DNA of 64,000 nt, from positions 1 through 64,000 of the forward strand of contig NZ_JBOBFT010000001.1 of assembly GCF_050587525.1 (NCBI RefSeq), read 5' to 3'. Position 1 is the first letter of the stretch. Each line of letters opens with the position of its first letter. This document shows positions 47,051-55,782 of this stretch, piece after piece. The position numbers and the translations under genes were made by a program. Source of the stretch: Plantibacter sp050587525. GTDB taxonomy: Bacteria > Actinomycetota > Actinomycetes > Actinomycetales > Microbacteriaceae. Under the pieces are notes generated by a model. The model was given only the letters and a program-made list of their open reading frames with translations, had not been told where the DNA came from and searched no databases.

Positions 47051-48184
47051 TCAGCGCGTGAGGAGGGCGCGGAGGGCCTGCACGTCGGGCTTGCCGCTCG
47101 CGAGCGTCGGGATCGCCGCCACCCGCTCGAGCCGCACCGGACGCGCGTGTCGTCCCACCGCATGCTCCACGGCCGTGCGTGCGTCATCGAGTGTGCCCGC
47201 CCCCGCCGTCACGACGACCGAAGCCTGCCCGAAACGCTCGTCGTCGATCCCCAGCACCACGGCATCGGCAAGCCCTGGGATCGAGCGCACCGCCCGCTGC
47301 ACCCGGTCGAGGGAGACGTTGATGCCGCCGCTGATGATGACGTTGTCGGCGCGGCCCGTGATCTGCACGGCGCCGTCGACGAGGCGCGCGGTGTCGCCTG
47401 TGCGATACCAGCGACGGCCGCCCTCCTCGGGGAAGGCCGCGGCGGTCCGGACGGGATCACCCAGGTACCCCTCCGCGAGGACGGGTCCGGAGAGTTCGAG
47501 GACGTCGTCGATGAGCCGGGCGTCGACCCCGGCGAACGGGACGCCGTCGTAGACGCATCCGCCGCTCGTCTCGCTCGAACCGTAGCTGCGGACGATGCGG
47601 AGGTCCAGCGCGTCGGCTCGCTCCCGGAGCTCGAGCGGTGTCGACTGTCCGCCGACGAGCAGCCCATGCATGCCGCGGAGGGTATCCCGGACGGTCGTGC
47701 TCACCTCGGCGGCGCTCACGAGGTCGGCGAGTTGGGCGGGCACGAGCGCTGCGAAGAGCGAGTCGCCTGTCATCCGTTCAACATGTCGGCAGAATTCGGC
47801 GACGTCGAACGGTCCCGGCTCGAGGATGACGGGGGTCGTGCCCTCGGCGATCGAGCGGACGAGCACGTTGATCCCGGCGATGTAGTGGGCCGGGAGGGCG
47901 AGCAGCCACTGGCGTTGCCCGTGTCCGCCGAGCGCCGCCCCGGAGCCCGCAGCGCTCTGGAGGAGGGCGCTCGTGGAGAGGACGACGCGCTTCGGCTCGC
48001 CCGTGGAGCCGGAGGTCTCGACGATGACGGCGACCTTGCGCTCCACAGCGTCAGGGAGGCCCTGCGGCATCGGTGCGTCGAGGCGGGCGGGCAGGACCGC
48101 GGGTCCCGACCCGTCGAGCGCGCGGTGGAGTGCGTCGAACAGTTCGGCGGGTTCGGCGGGGACGACCTGCAGTGCTCTCGTCAT
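47051..48184 (-). CDS. menE: o-Succinylbenzoate-CoA ligase MenE
   Basis: 377-aa adenylate-forming enzyme that activates o-succinylbenzoate to its CoA ester. ETSGSTGEPKRVVLS is the AMP-binding P-loop, RSYGSSETSGGCVYDG the middle motif, YRTGDTARL the adenylate motif and ADNVIISGGINVSLDRV the hinge, with KPDVQALRALL at the end. It is shorter than most MenE proteins (about 450 aa), a size common for the actinobacterial type. ATG at 48184 follows TAGGGT (48191-48196) by 6 nt. Confidence 0.93.
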   Translation of the reverse strand: MTRALQVVPAEPAELFDALHRALDGSGPAVLPARLDAPMPQGLPDAVERKVAVIVETSGSTGEPKRVVLSTSALLQSAAGSGAALGGHGQRQWLLALPAHYIAGINVLVRSIAEGTTPVILEPGPFDVAEFCRHVERMTGDSLFAALVPAQLADLVSAAEVSTTVRDTLRGMHGLLVGGQSTPLELRERADALDLRIVRSYGSSETSGGCVYDGVPFAGVDARLIDDVLELSGPVLAEGYLGDPVRTAAAFPEEGGRRWYRTGDTARLVDGAVQITGRADNVIISGGINVSLDRVQRAVRSIPGLADAVVLGIDDERFGQASVVVTAGAGTLDDARTAVEHAVGRHARPVRLERVAAIPTLASGKPDVQALRALLTR

Positions 48185-48239
48185 CCATTCACCCTACGCC
48201 CGGTGGTCCTGGTCGCTGAGCCCACACCGATCCAGGCAC

Positions 48240-48411
48240 CCGGTCACTGAGCCCGTCGAAGTGCACCACCGATCGAACCTCACCCTTCGACAAGCTCAGG
48301 GACCGGACCACACCGATCCAGGCACCCGGTCACTGAGCCCGTCGAAGTGCACCACCGATCGAACCCCACCCTTCGACAAGCTCAGGGACCGGAAGAGGAC
48401 CGGGTCGCTCA
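48240..48411. repeat. 86-bp tandem duplication of an inverted hairpin pair
   Basis: Copies at 48240 and 48326 (CACT/AGTG) alternate with opposite-facing copies at 48283 and 48369 (CCCT/AGGG). The two 86-bp units (48240-48325 and 48326-48411) are nearly identical and reach into the last codon of menB (stop at 48409). Confidence 0.85.
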
Positions 48412-49329
48412 GAACTGCCAGGGGTACGGCGACCAGTCCGGTGCGCGCTTCTCGAGGAACGAGTCGCGCCCTTCAACCGCTTCGTCCGTGCCGTACGCGA
48501 GCCGCGTCGCCTCACCCGCGAACACCTGCTGGCCCACGAGCCCGTCATCGACCGCGTTGAACGCGAACTTGAGCATCCGGATCGCCGTCGGCGACTTGCC
48601 CATGATGGTCCGCGCCCACTCGATGCCCGTCTTCTCGAGGTCCTCGTGCGGCACGACGGCGTTGATCGCCCCGGCCTGCAGGGCGCGCTCTGCGTCGTAC
48701 TCGCGGGCGAGGAAGAACACCTCGCGAGCGAATTTCTGCCCCACCTGGCGGGCGAAGTACGCGCTGCCGTACCCCGCATCGAACGAGCCGACATCGGCAT
48801 CGGTCTGCTTGAACCGTGCGTGCTCGCGGCTCGCGATGCTGAGGTCGCACACGACGCCGAGCGAGTGCCCGCCACCGGCCGACCAGCCGGGGACGAGGTT
48901 GATGACGACCTTCGGCATGAAGCGGATGAGGCGCTGCACCTCCAGGATGTGCAGGCGGCCGTTGCGCGCGGCATCGACACCGGTCGCGGTCTCGTCGCCT
49001 TCGCCCGTCGCGTACTGGTAGCCGTCGCGGCCCCGGATGCGCTGATCGCCTCCGGAACAGAACGCCCAGCCGCCGTCCTTCTCGCTCGGCCCGTTGCCCG
49101 TCAGCAGCACGACGCCGACCCGCGGCGACTGCCTGGCGTGGTCGAGCGCGCGGTAGAGCTCGTCCACGGTGTGCGGCCGGAACGCGTTGCGCACCTCGGG
49201 GCGGTCGAATGCGACGCGGACGAAGCCGCCGTCGATCGAGCGGTGGTAGGTGATGTCGGTGAGGGCCTCGAAGCCGGGAACGGTCTCCCATTCGGCCGGA
49301 TCGAACAGTTCGGACACGTTGTCGCTCAT
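48409..49329 (-). CDS. menB: 1,4-dihydroxy-2-naphthoyl-CoA synthase MenB
   Basis: 306-aa crotonase-fold enzyme that closes the second ring of menaquinone. It has ITYHRSIDGGFVRVAFDRPEVRNAF, FCSGGDQRIRGRDGYQY, LVPGWSAGGGHSLGVVCDLSIAS and DAGYGSAYFARQVGQKFAREVFFL, all diagnostic of MenB rather than other crotonases. The N-terminus carries about 20 extra residues before the conserved domain. ATG at 49329 follows TAGGGT (49336-49341) by 6 nt. Confidence 0.96.
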   Translation of the reverse strand: MSDNVSELFDPAEWETVPGFEALTDITYHRSIDGGFVRVAFDRPEVRNAFRPHTVDELYRALDHARQSPRVGVVLLTGNGPSEKDGGWAFCSGGDQRIRGRDGYQYATGEGDETATGVDAARNGRLHILEVQRLIRFMPKVVINLVPGWSAGGGHSLGVVCDLSIASREHARFKQTDADVGSFDAGYGSAYFARQVGQKFAREVFFLAREYDAERALQAGAINAVVPHEDLEKTGIEWARTIMGKSPTAIRMLKFAFNAVDDGLVGQQVFAGEATRLAYGTDEAVEGRDSFLEKRAPDWSPYPWQF

Positions 49330-49354
49330 CCCCCCACCCTATTTCCTCCGTGCG

Positions 49355-50815
49355 CTACTTCGGCTTGTCGAGGCCTGCGTAGGGCGCCAGCGCGTCGATG
49401 AAGGCCTTCCGATCGGCGGCCTTGAGGAGCGACGACGAATCGATGTGGAACTCGATGCCGTCCGGCGCCATGTCGTAGTAGTCCACGTCGAATTGCCGAT
49501 CCTTCGTGACGGACCCGGTCGTGTCGAGGGAGAGGTCGATGACGTCCGCGGAGAAGCTGTCCTGCGACCCGATCGCATCGTAGGTGTGCAGCGTCCAGCG
49601 CGCCTGCGTGTCGAGCGTCTCGCCGCCGTACGTCTCGGTGAGTTCGCCCGGCTCACGCCACGCCGCCGGAGCGTTCTGGAAGTCGAGGTTCGCGATGCCG
49701 TGCCGCAGGCCGACCTGACGGATGAGCTCCACCACCCGGTTCTTGTCGTCGAGGGAGGTGACCGTGGTCGTCGTCTGCCAGACAGGCGCCGTGTAGCGGA
49801 AGAGCATCGAGTCGCCACCGAATCCGTTGTGGTCCGGCTCGGTGACGGCGCTCTGGCGCTCGACCCATTCGAATCCGAACTCGGCCGTGAGCGTCTCGCG
49901 CAGGTCGAGGAGCAGGGCATCGGATTCGCTTGCGAAGGTCTCGTAGTCCGGGCCGCCCAGGATGTCCTTCGCATCGGCGTACTTGGAGCCGGGGTATGCG
50001 TCCCAGATCGGGTCCCAATCGTGTTCGGCAGCCGATCCGGCCTCTGGGCCCCCGGTCGCGGCCGTCACCACGCCGCGCACCCCCGTCGCGACGAGCGGGT
50101 TCACGAGGAGCGTTACGACAACGGCGGCGATGCCGAGGCGCCTGGCCGTCCTCCGACGGACGACGGCGATGCCGCCGACGAGGAGGCAGAGCTCCACGAT
50201 GGCGATGAGCACGATGGCTCCGACGAGCGCCCACCCGACCGCGCCCGGCTCGAAGAGGAACACGAGGAGGACGGACAGGAGGCCGATCACGATCGAGAAG
50301 ACGAGGAGGATTGCGGGCAGGACGCGGGTGCGGAGCGGGTCTCGGGCCGCACCGGCGGCGGCGGACGGAGCGTCCGACCGTGTGGGGCCGGCCGGTTGGC
50401 GGGAGCGGTCGTCGTCCAGGGCTGATCCCGGTCGGTTCGCCGGCGCAGACGGGTCGGACGTCGTCGCTGCGGCGGAGCCTCTGGAGTCGGCAGGGTCGGA
50501 CGTGGCCCACGGGGATCCCGACGCCAGCAGCGAGTCCAGATCGGCCGGCCTGGCCTGCGCGGGGTCGGGCTGACGGACGGACCCCGGCCGCGGAGGCGCA
50601 TCGGGGTCGTCCGGCCGCCCATCGCCCTCCGGGGCGGCCGTGGACCAGCTCGGACCGGTATCCGGGGAGTCGTCGTCGTTCCGGAACAGCGGCGGAGGGG
50701 CGATGAACTGTGTTTCGGGCTCACGCTCTGCCGCCGAGCCGGTCGCGCCAGGTGCTGCGGCCTGCGGCGGGGCTGGCTGACCGGGCTTCGGACTGCGGCG
50801 GGAGAACAACGGCAC
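49355..50815 (-). CDS. Membrane protein of unknown function with Pro-rich N-terminus
   Basis: 486 aa. Residues 1 to about 165 are Pro/Ala/Ser/Asp-rich and probably disordered in the cytosol. Three hydrophobic helices follow (VLPAILLVFSIVIGLLSVLLVF, WALVGAIVLIAIVELCLLVG, LGIAAVVVTLLVNPLVATGV). The remaining 220 residues are external and look folded (WDPIWDAYPGSKYADAKDIL, FLRYTAPVW-type strands). I do not recognise the family. GTG at 50815 with CACAAT 6 nt upstream. It lies 25 bp upstream of menB and could be co-transcribed, though menB has its own -10 box. Confidence 0.75.
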   Translation of the reverse strand: MPLFSRRSPKPGQPAPPQAAAPGATGSAAEREPETQFIAPPPLFRNDDDSPDTGPSWSTAAPEGDGRPDDPDAPPRPGSVRQPDPAQARPADLDSLLASGSPWATSDPADSRGSAAATTSDPSAPANRPGSALDDDRSRQPAGPTRSDAPSAAAGAARDPLRTRVLPAILLVFSIVIGLLSVLLVFLFEPGAVGWALVGAIVLIAIVELCLLVGGIAVVRRRTARRLGIAAVVVTLLVNPLVATGVRGVVTAATGGPEAGSAAEHDWDPIWDAYPGSKYADAKDILGGPDYETFASESDALLLDLRETLTAEFGFEWVERQSAVTEPDHNGFGGDSMLFRYTAPVWQTTTTVTSLDDKNRVVELIRQVGLRHGIANLDFQNAPAAWREPGELTETYGGETLDTQARWTLHTYDAIGSQDSFSADVIDLSLDTTGSVTKDRQFDVDYYDMAPDGIEFHIDSSSLLKAADRKAFIDALAPYAGLDKPK

Positions 50816-50864
50816 GCGTCGATTGTGTCATGGGCGGTCGGAGCGGTCGGGTGCCGGTGAGCGC

Positions 50865-50934
50865 GCTTCGACAGGCTCAGTGGCCAGGACCGGGGGGACG
50901 CGACCGGGCGCCGGTCCCTGAACCTCTCGAAGGG
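50865..50934. repeat. GAGCYYGTCGA repeats, two diverged copies
   Basis: A copy with a 5-base insertion starts near 50865 and another diverged copy (GAACCTCTCGA core) is at 50911-50934, in the divergent gap before menC. Confidence 0.7.
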
Positions 50935-50986
50935 CGACGAGCTCGGTGTCCAGGCGGCCGGAGCCTCCGTGAGCGATGATGGGTGC

Positions 50987-51961
50987 ATGCTGCCCGACAT
51001 CGACGACCTGCTCCGCACCGCCCGCGTGGTGGCCATCCCGCTCGCAACGAGGTTCCGCGGGATCGACGTCCGCGAGGTGGCGCTGTTCCGCGGGCCGGCC
51101 GGGTGGACCGAGTTCTCCCCGTTCCTCGAGTACGACGATGCCGAGAGCTCGGCATGGCTGCGCGCCGCCATCGATTTCGGCTGGAACGAGACGCCCGTCC
51201 TCCACCGCGACAGCATCCGCGTCAACGCGACCGTGCCGTCCGTCGCCGCGCACGAGGTCGCCGGCGTACTCCATCGCTTCCCTGGCTGCAGGACCGCCAA
51301 GGTGAAGGTCGCCGAGCGCGGGCAGATGCTCGCCGACGACATCGCCCGCGTCGCCGCCGTTCGCGAAACGCTGGGTCCGGAGGGTCGGATCCGGATCGAC
51401 GCCAACACCGGTTGGAACGTCGACGAAGCGGAACGCGCCATCCACGCCCTCGCACCGTTCGACCTCGAATACGTCGAACAGCCGTGCGCGACCGTCGAGG
51501 AACTTGCGGAGATCCGCGACCGCGTCGCCTACATGGACGTGCTCATCGCCGCCGACGAGAGCGTGCGCAAGGCGTCGGACCCGCTCGCCGTCGCCCGAGC
51601 GGGGGCCGCCGATCTGCTCGTCGTGAAAGCGCAGCCGCTCGGCGGGATCCGTTCCGCGATCGACATCGCAGCGGAAGCCGCCCTGCCGATCGTCGTGTCG
51701 AGCGCACTCGAGACCTCCGTGGGCATCTCGATGGGCGCGCACCTCGCGGCCGCTCTTCCCGAGCTCCCGTTCGACTGCGGGCTCGCGACGACGGCGCTCC
51801 TCACGGGCGATGTGACCCGGGGCCGGCTCGATCCGCTCGACGGCGCGATTCCGGTGCGTCGGGTCGAGGTCGACGCAGCGCTCCTCGATCGATTCGAGGC
51901 ATCGCCGGAGCGTCAGCGCTGGTGGCTCGATCGCATCCGCCGTACCCGCGCGCTGCTGTAG
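50987..51961 (+). CDS. menC: o-Succinylbenzoate synthase MenC
   Basis: 324-aa enolase-superfamily dehydratase that converts SHCHC to o-succinylbenzoate. The KVKV motif (TAKVKVAERG), Asp in RIDANTGWN, Glu in YVEQPC, Asp in AADESVR and Lys in VVKAQPLGG form the expected catalytic and metal set. ATG at 50987 fits the conserved start and has GATGAT 6 nt upstream; an in-frame upstream codon at 50969 is less likely. Short actinobacterial type. Confidence 0.94.
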   Translation: MLPDIDDLLRTARVVAIPLATRFRGIDVREVALFRGPAGWTEFSPFLEYDDAESSAWLRAAIDFGWNETPVLHRDSIRVNATVPSVAAHEVAGVLHRFPGCRTAKVKVAERGQMLADDIARVAAVRETLGPEGRIRIDANTGWNVDEAERAIHALAPFDLEYVEQPCATVEELAEIRDRVAYMDVLIAADESVRKASDPLAVARAGAADLLVVKAQPLGGIRSAIDIAAEAALPIVVSSALETSVGISMGAHLAAALPELPFDCGLATTALLTGDVTRGRLDPLDGAIPVRRVEVDAALLDRFEASPERQRWWLDRIRRTRALL

Positions 51962-51982
51962 CGAGCGCGGATCCGTGGCGTG

Positions 51983-52196
51983 CACTTCGACGAGCTCAGT
52001 GACCGGACCGAACCCGCACCCGGTCCCGACCCCGGTCCCTGAGCCTGTCGAAGGGCCACACTCCGGCGAGCACTCACTTCGACGAGCTCAGTGACCGGGC
52101 CGAACCCGCACTCGGTCCCCGAGCCCCTCCCCGGCCCCTGAGCCTGTCGAAGGGCACACGTCGCAGAGGCCAGTACGTCGACGAACTCAGCAACCG
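51983..52196. repeat. GAGCYYGTCGA hairpins, alternating orientation
   Basis: Copies at 51983 and 52075 (CACT/AGTG) alternate with 52032 and 52131 (CCCT/AGGG, opposite strand), plus a diverged copy at 52173-52196 and a truncated one at about 52112. They fill the whole gap between convergent menC and the next gene. Confidence 0.85.
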
Positions 52197-52208
52197 GAAC
52201 CGACGGCC

Positions 52209-52667
52209 CTAGACGAGCGTCGCGGACTGCTTCCGGTCGACGAGCGGCGCGATGCCCTCGTAGAAGAACGGGATGCTGTCCTCCGGTCCGTTCGCCGCAC
52301 GTCCGGCGACCTTCCCCATCACCATCACGCCGACCTGGAAGTCCGGCTCCCCGATGACGAGGACGAACGGATCCGAGTCCGCCGCGCGCAGGTAGCGGCC
52401 GCCGAACTCGCGACGCGCGACCTCGAACACGTACGACGAGGCGATGAAGTGCAGTTCGTCCGGCAGCGGGACGCCCTGCGTGTAGAAGTCGTCGAGGACG
52501 TTGTCGACCGCTTGGAGCGACGTGCGGGAGTAGTCGAGGGCGCCGTTGGGGACGGGCGAGCCGTCGCCGCGGAACGCATCCACGAAGTCAGATGCCTGCT
52601 CGGCCATCGCATCCTCGATCGTCGCGGGCATCGGTTCCGGCTTCGGCTTGCGTGTGAAGAGTCCCAT
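52209..52667 (-). CDS. Conserved hypothetical cytosolic protein
   Basis: 152 aa, no signal or membrane helix. It starts with a basic MGLFTRKPKPEP segment, then an acidic helical stretch (EDAMAEQASDFVDAF), followed by a compact alpha/beta region (FIASSYVFEVARREFGG, FVLVIGEPDFQVGVMVMGKV, IPFFYEGIAPLV). I do not recognise the family. ATG at 52667 follows TACCGT by 6 nt. Its nearest same-strand neighbour is xylulokinase, 196 bp upstream, with a palindrome between, so it is probably a separate unit. Confidence 0.75.
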   Translation of the reverse strand: MGLFTRKPKPEPMPATIEDAMAEQASDFVDAFRGDGSPVPNGALDYSRTSLQAVDNVLDDFYTQGVPLPDELHFIASSYVFEVARREFGGRYLRAADSDPFVLVIGEPDFQVGVMVMGKVAGRAANGPEDSIPFFYEGIAPLVDRKQSATLV

Positions 52668-52752
52668 GCGGCCACGGTACCTTCGCCCCGGCGGCGACCC
52701 AAACCGCCTCGCCTACCGACCGCAGACCGCCACCCACCCGACCGACCGCCCA

Positions 52753-52822
52753 CCCAGACCTCCGTTTTCGTGCAATACGGCCGTTTTCGAGGGCACTTCT
52801 TGCACGAAAACGGAGGTCTGGG
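52753..52822. repeat. CTCCGTTTTCGTGCA-type palindrome, copy 1
   Basis: Perfect 22-bp arms (52753-52774 and 52801-52822) with a 26-base loop. The loop reads GCCGTTTTCGAGGGCACTT, which is present reversed in the second copy at 63270. Confidence 0.9.
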
Positions 52823-52862
52823 GGGGACGCAGGGGCGCGGGGCGGTGCGGCGCGACGCGGGC

Positions 52863-54260
52863 TCAGCGCGTGCGGGCCGCGTACTGCTCCCGGATGATCG
52901 GACGGTGATCGCGGGACGGCGACGCGATGATGTCGACCGCCCACGAAGGCCTGGTGCCCGTCAACGCCCACGCCGCCTGCACGGCGGCGCCGTCGGCCAC
53001 GTACTCCCCGGGCCTCGGCACGACGACCTGCGCATCGAACACCTGCGCGGCGATCGCCTGGACGGCCGGGTTCTGCGCCGCACCGCCCACGAGGAGGATC
53101 CGGGTCTCCCGGACGCCGACGCCCCGGAGCGCGTCGAGACCGTCCGCGAGCCCGCACAGCATCCCCTCGATCGCAGCGCGAGCCAGGTTCGGTCGGGTCG
53201 TCGACGCCATCGTCAGGCCGAGGAGGCTCGCCGTCGCATCGGGCAGGTTCGGCGTCCGCTCGCCTTCGAAGTACGGCACGAGCACCACACCGCCGGCACC
53301 GGGAGCTGCTTCCAGCGCGAGCGAGGCGAGGCCGTCGTTGTCGACGCCGAGCACCTCGGCGATCGACCGCAGGACGCGCGCAGCGTTGAGCGTCGCGATG
53401 AGCGGCAGGGAGGCGCCGCTCGCATCCGCGAACCCCGCAACCGTGCCGGACGGATCCGCGACGGGATCGGGCGTGACGGCGAAGACGGTCCCGCTCGTCC
53501 CGATCGACACGACCACGTCGCCCGATTGCGCGCCGAGGCCGAGCGCTGCGCCCGCGTTGTCGCCTGCGCCAGCCGCGACGATCATCCCGTTCGTCGCCGT
53601 CCCGGACCACTCCCGCGGCCCGAGCACCTTCGGCAGGACGGCCTCGTGGCCGAGCGAGCTCACGAGCAGCTCGACGTCGTACACACCACGTGCCGGATCC
53701 CAGTAGCCCGTGCCACTCGCATCGGATCGGTCGGTGCTCAACGCGTCCAGATCAGGGCCGAGTTCGCTCTCGCCGCCGGGACCGTAGCCGAGGAGACGCC
53801 AGCTCAGCCAGTCGTGCGGGAGGGCGACGGCCGCGACTTTGGCTGCGTTCTCGGGTTCGGCGTCGCGCAGCCACCGCAGTTTCGTCGACGTGAACGATGC
53901 GACCGGGACCGATCCTGTGCGCGCCGCGAGCCCTTCCGCGCCGTGCTCGGCGATGAGGTCGGCGGCCGCAGCCGCGGACCGGGTGTCGTTCCAGAGCAGC
54001 GCGGGCCGGATGACACGCCCGTCGACGTCGAGGACGATCATGCCGTGCTGCTGCGCGCCCACCGAGATCGCGGAGACGTCGTCGATGCCCCCGGCTTCGG
54101 CGATCGCCGTCTGCAGAGCGGTCCACCACACTTCCGGGTCGACCTCCGTGCCTTCGGGATGGGCGGCACGCCCCTGACGGATGAGCGCTCCCGTCTCGGA
54201 GTCGCGGATGACGATCTTGCAGCTCTGGGTCGAGGAATCGACGCCGGCGACGAGGGGCAT
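52863..54260 (-). CDS. xylB: Xylulokinase XylB
   Basis: 465-aa FGGY-family kinase that phosphorylates D-xylulose to xylulose 5-phosphate. It has VAGVDSSTQSCK (phosphate 1), GAQQHGMIVLD, LLWNDTRSA, SIGTSGTVFA (phosphate 2) and LLVGGAAQNPAVQAIAAQ (adenosine), all in order. ATG at 54260 has GAAAGG upstream; in-frame sequence beyond it crosses repeats and is not coding. Xylose isomerase is not adjacent. Divergent from a PfkB-type kinase, which suggests one shared sugar regulon. Confidence 0.94.
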   Translation of the reverse strand: MPLVAGVDSSTQSCKIVIRDSETGALIRQGRAAHPEGTEVDPEVWWTALQTAIAEAGGIDDVSAISVGAQQHGMIVLDVDGRVIRPALLWNDTRSAAAAADLIAEHGAEGLAARTGSVPVASFTSTKLRWLRDAEPENAAKVAAVALPHDWLSWRLLGYGPGGESELGPDLDALSTDRSDASGTGYWDPARGVYDVELLVSSLGHEAVLPKVLGPREWSGTATNGMIVAAGAGDNAGAALGLGAQSGDVVVSIGTSGTVFAVTPDPVADPSGTVAGFADASGASLPLIATLNAARVLRSIAEVLGVDNDGLASLALEAAPGAGGVVLVPYFEGERTPNLPDATASLLGLTMASTTRPNLARAAIEGMLCGLADGLDALRGVGVRETRILLVGGAAQNPAVQAIAAQVFDAQVVVPRPGEYVADGAAVQAAWALTGTRPSWAVDIIASPSRDHRPIIREQYAARTR

Positions 54261-54645
54261 GTCGGCCTTTCGGGGGTCGGTGCAGCGATGACGATGACGC
54301 GGCACCGACGGGTGACGTCGCAGTTCGCCCGACACGCCTCCTGCAGCGCGGCGCCGGACCCGGACCGGGTCGGCGACCATCCACGCCTTCGTGCGCGCCG
54401 ACTCGACCTCCGACTCGGTGCTCCACTTCACGATAGAGGCAGACGCGCCGCTCGACCTACCCGCTCGTCTCGGCGTACCACGACCGATACGCTGCCGTTG
54501 ACCGGAAGACGCGGCCCCGGGCGCGGTCCCTGAGCCGCACGTCCGGCCCCTGAGCCGCACATCCGGTCCCTGAGCCGCACATCCGGTCCCTGAGCCTGTC
54601 GAAGGGCCCGACCACCCCGACCACCCCGACCCCGAAAGCGCGCAC
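54261..54645. other. Divergent gap between xylB and the PfkB kinase gene
   Basis: 385 bp with no gene I can support. The right part (54522-54606) is repeat; a CCACCCCGA triplication follows at 54611-54632. The remainder probably holds promoters for both genes, but I see no convincing operator. Confidence 0.6.
54522..54606. repeat. 20-bp tandem of truncated hairpin repeats ending in a full copy
   Basis: Truncated units (CGGTCCCTGAGCCGCAC) repeat with a 20-bp period from about 54522, and the last unit is a complete CCCT/AGGG copy at 54583-54606. The truncation removes the GTCGA half, so the shortened units cannot form the hairpin. Confidence 0.85.
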
Positions 54646-55578
54646 ATGATCACCGTCATCGGAGAATCCCTCATCGATCTCGTCGGCACGACCCCGCACG
54701 TCGGCGGCAGTCCGCTCAATGTCGCGATCGGGCTCTCCCGGCTGGGACATCCCACTCGCTTCGTGACGCGCTTCGGCCGGGATGAGTACGGTGCTCTCAT
54801 CGCTGCGCACCTGGCCGCGGATGACGTCGCCCTCACGCTCGAACCCGACGCCGGGCGGACGAGCGTCGCCACGGTGCACCTCGACGAGCGGGGCGCAGCG
54901 AGCTACGACTTCGACCTCGACTGGTCGCTGCCGGCCGTCGACGAGGTGCTCCGCGTCGAGGCGGACGCACGTGCAGACGCCGATGCCCCGTCGCCGACGC
55001 TCACGCACGTCGGTTCCATCGCCACGACCCTGCAACCGGGTGCTGCGACGGTCCTCGAACTCGTCGAACGGCTGCGTCCAGCGTCGACGATCACGTTCGA
55101 TCCCAACGCTCGTCCGACGATCGTGGGCGATGTCGCGTACGCGGTCGCGCAGGCGGAGGCGTTCGTGCGGGCCAGCGATGTCGTGAAGGCGTCCGACGAG
55201 GACCTGCTGTGGCTCTACCCCGATCGGAGGATCGAGGAGACGGCCGCGGCCTGGCTCGCACTCGGACCGGCCGTGGTGGCCGTCACGCGCGGTTCCGAGG
55301 GCGGCTACGCCGTCGCCCGCAGCGGCGCCGTTTCGGTTCCATCGGTCCGCACGCAGCTCGTCGACACGGTCGGTGCGGGCGATTCATTCATGGCCGCGAT
55401 GCTGTGCTGGGTGGTCGACAACGGCCTCGACGGTCCTGCCTCACGTGACGCCCTGCGCGCTGTGTCGGCGGAGCAGCTGCAGGATCTGCTGGGCTTCGCC
55501 GCATCGGCCGCCGCGATCACGGTCTCCCGTGCCGGTGCGAACCCGCCCACGCGGGCCGAGCTCGCCGCCGCCCTCTAG
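54646..55578 (+). CDS. PfkB-family carbohydrate kinase (fructokinase-like)
   Basis: 310-aa ribokinase-fold kinase. GGSPLNVAIGLSRLG is the N-terminal PfkB signature (substrate site), and DTVGAGDSFMAAML is the C-terminal signature with the catalytic Asp and anion hole. Fructokinase is the closest-looking group, but the sugar cannot be fixed from sequence. ATG at 54646; the ribosome-binding site is weak. Divergent from xylulokinase and convergent with the cytochrome maturation operon. Confidence 0.9.
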   Translation: MITVIGESLIDLVGTTPHVGGSPLNVAIGLSRLGHPTRFVTRFGRDEYGALIAAHLAADDVALTLEPDAGRTSVATVHLDERGAASYDFDLDWSLPAVDEVLRVEADARADADAPSPTLTHVGSIATTLQPGAATVLELVERLRPASTITFDPNARPTIVGDVAYAVAQAEAFVRASDVVKASDEDLLWLYPDRRIEETAAAWLALGPAVVAVTRGSEGGYAVARSGAVSVPSVRTQLVDTVGAGDSFMAAMLCWVVDNGLDGPASRDALRAVSAEQLQDLLGFAASAAAITVSRAGANPPTRAELAAAL

Positions 55579-55616
55579 CCCTGTCCCGAGCCCCTACCCC
55601 TACCCCGACATCCCGA

Positions 55617-55720
55617 GTGGTTGCAGAATTCAGGAACATTTTCACAATTCAGGACGATCGGCCGGCGCGTCGGGCGGAATCATCCTGAATTGTGCGGAAG
55701 TTCCTGAATTCTGCAACCAC
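55617..55720. repeat. AATTCAGGA double palindrome, copy 3
   Basis: Outer arms are perfect over 21 bp (55617-55637 and 55700-55720). Inner arms near 55643-55658 and 55679-55694 pair with one mismatch. The centre matches that of copies 1 and 2 when read on the other strand. Placed between convergent genes. Confidence 0.85.
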
Positions 55721-55782
55721 TGGGGTGACGGTGGAGCGCAGAGGGTCGGGCAGAGCGCGGGCTCGCAGAACCCAGCGGAGGC

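Noticed and set aside
54261..54872. Extension of xylB on the minus strand through the divergent gap
   Set aside because: The extra region encodes repeat-derived sequence and overlaps the start of the PfkB kinase; the FGGY domain begins at 54260.
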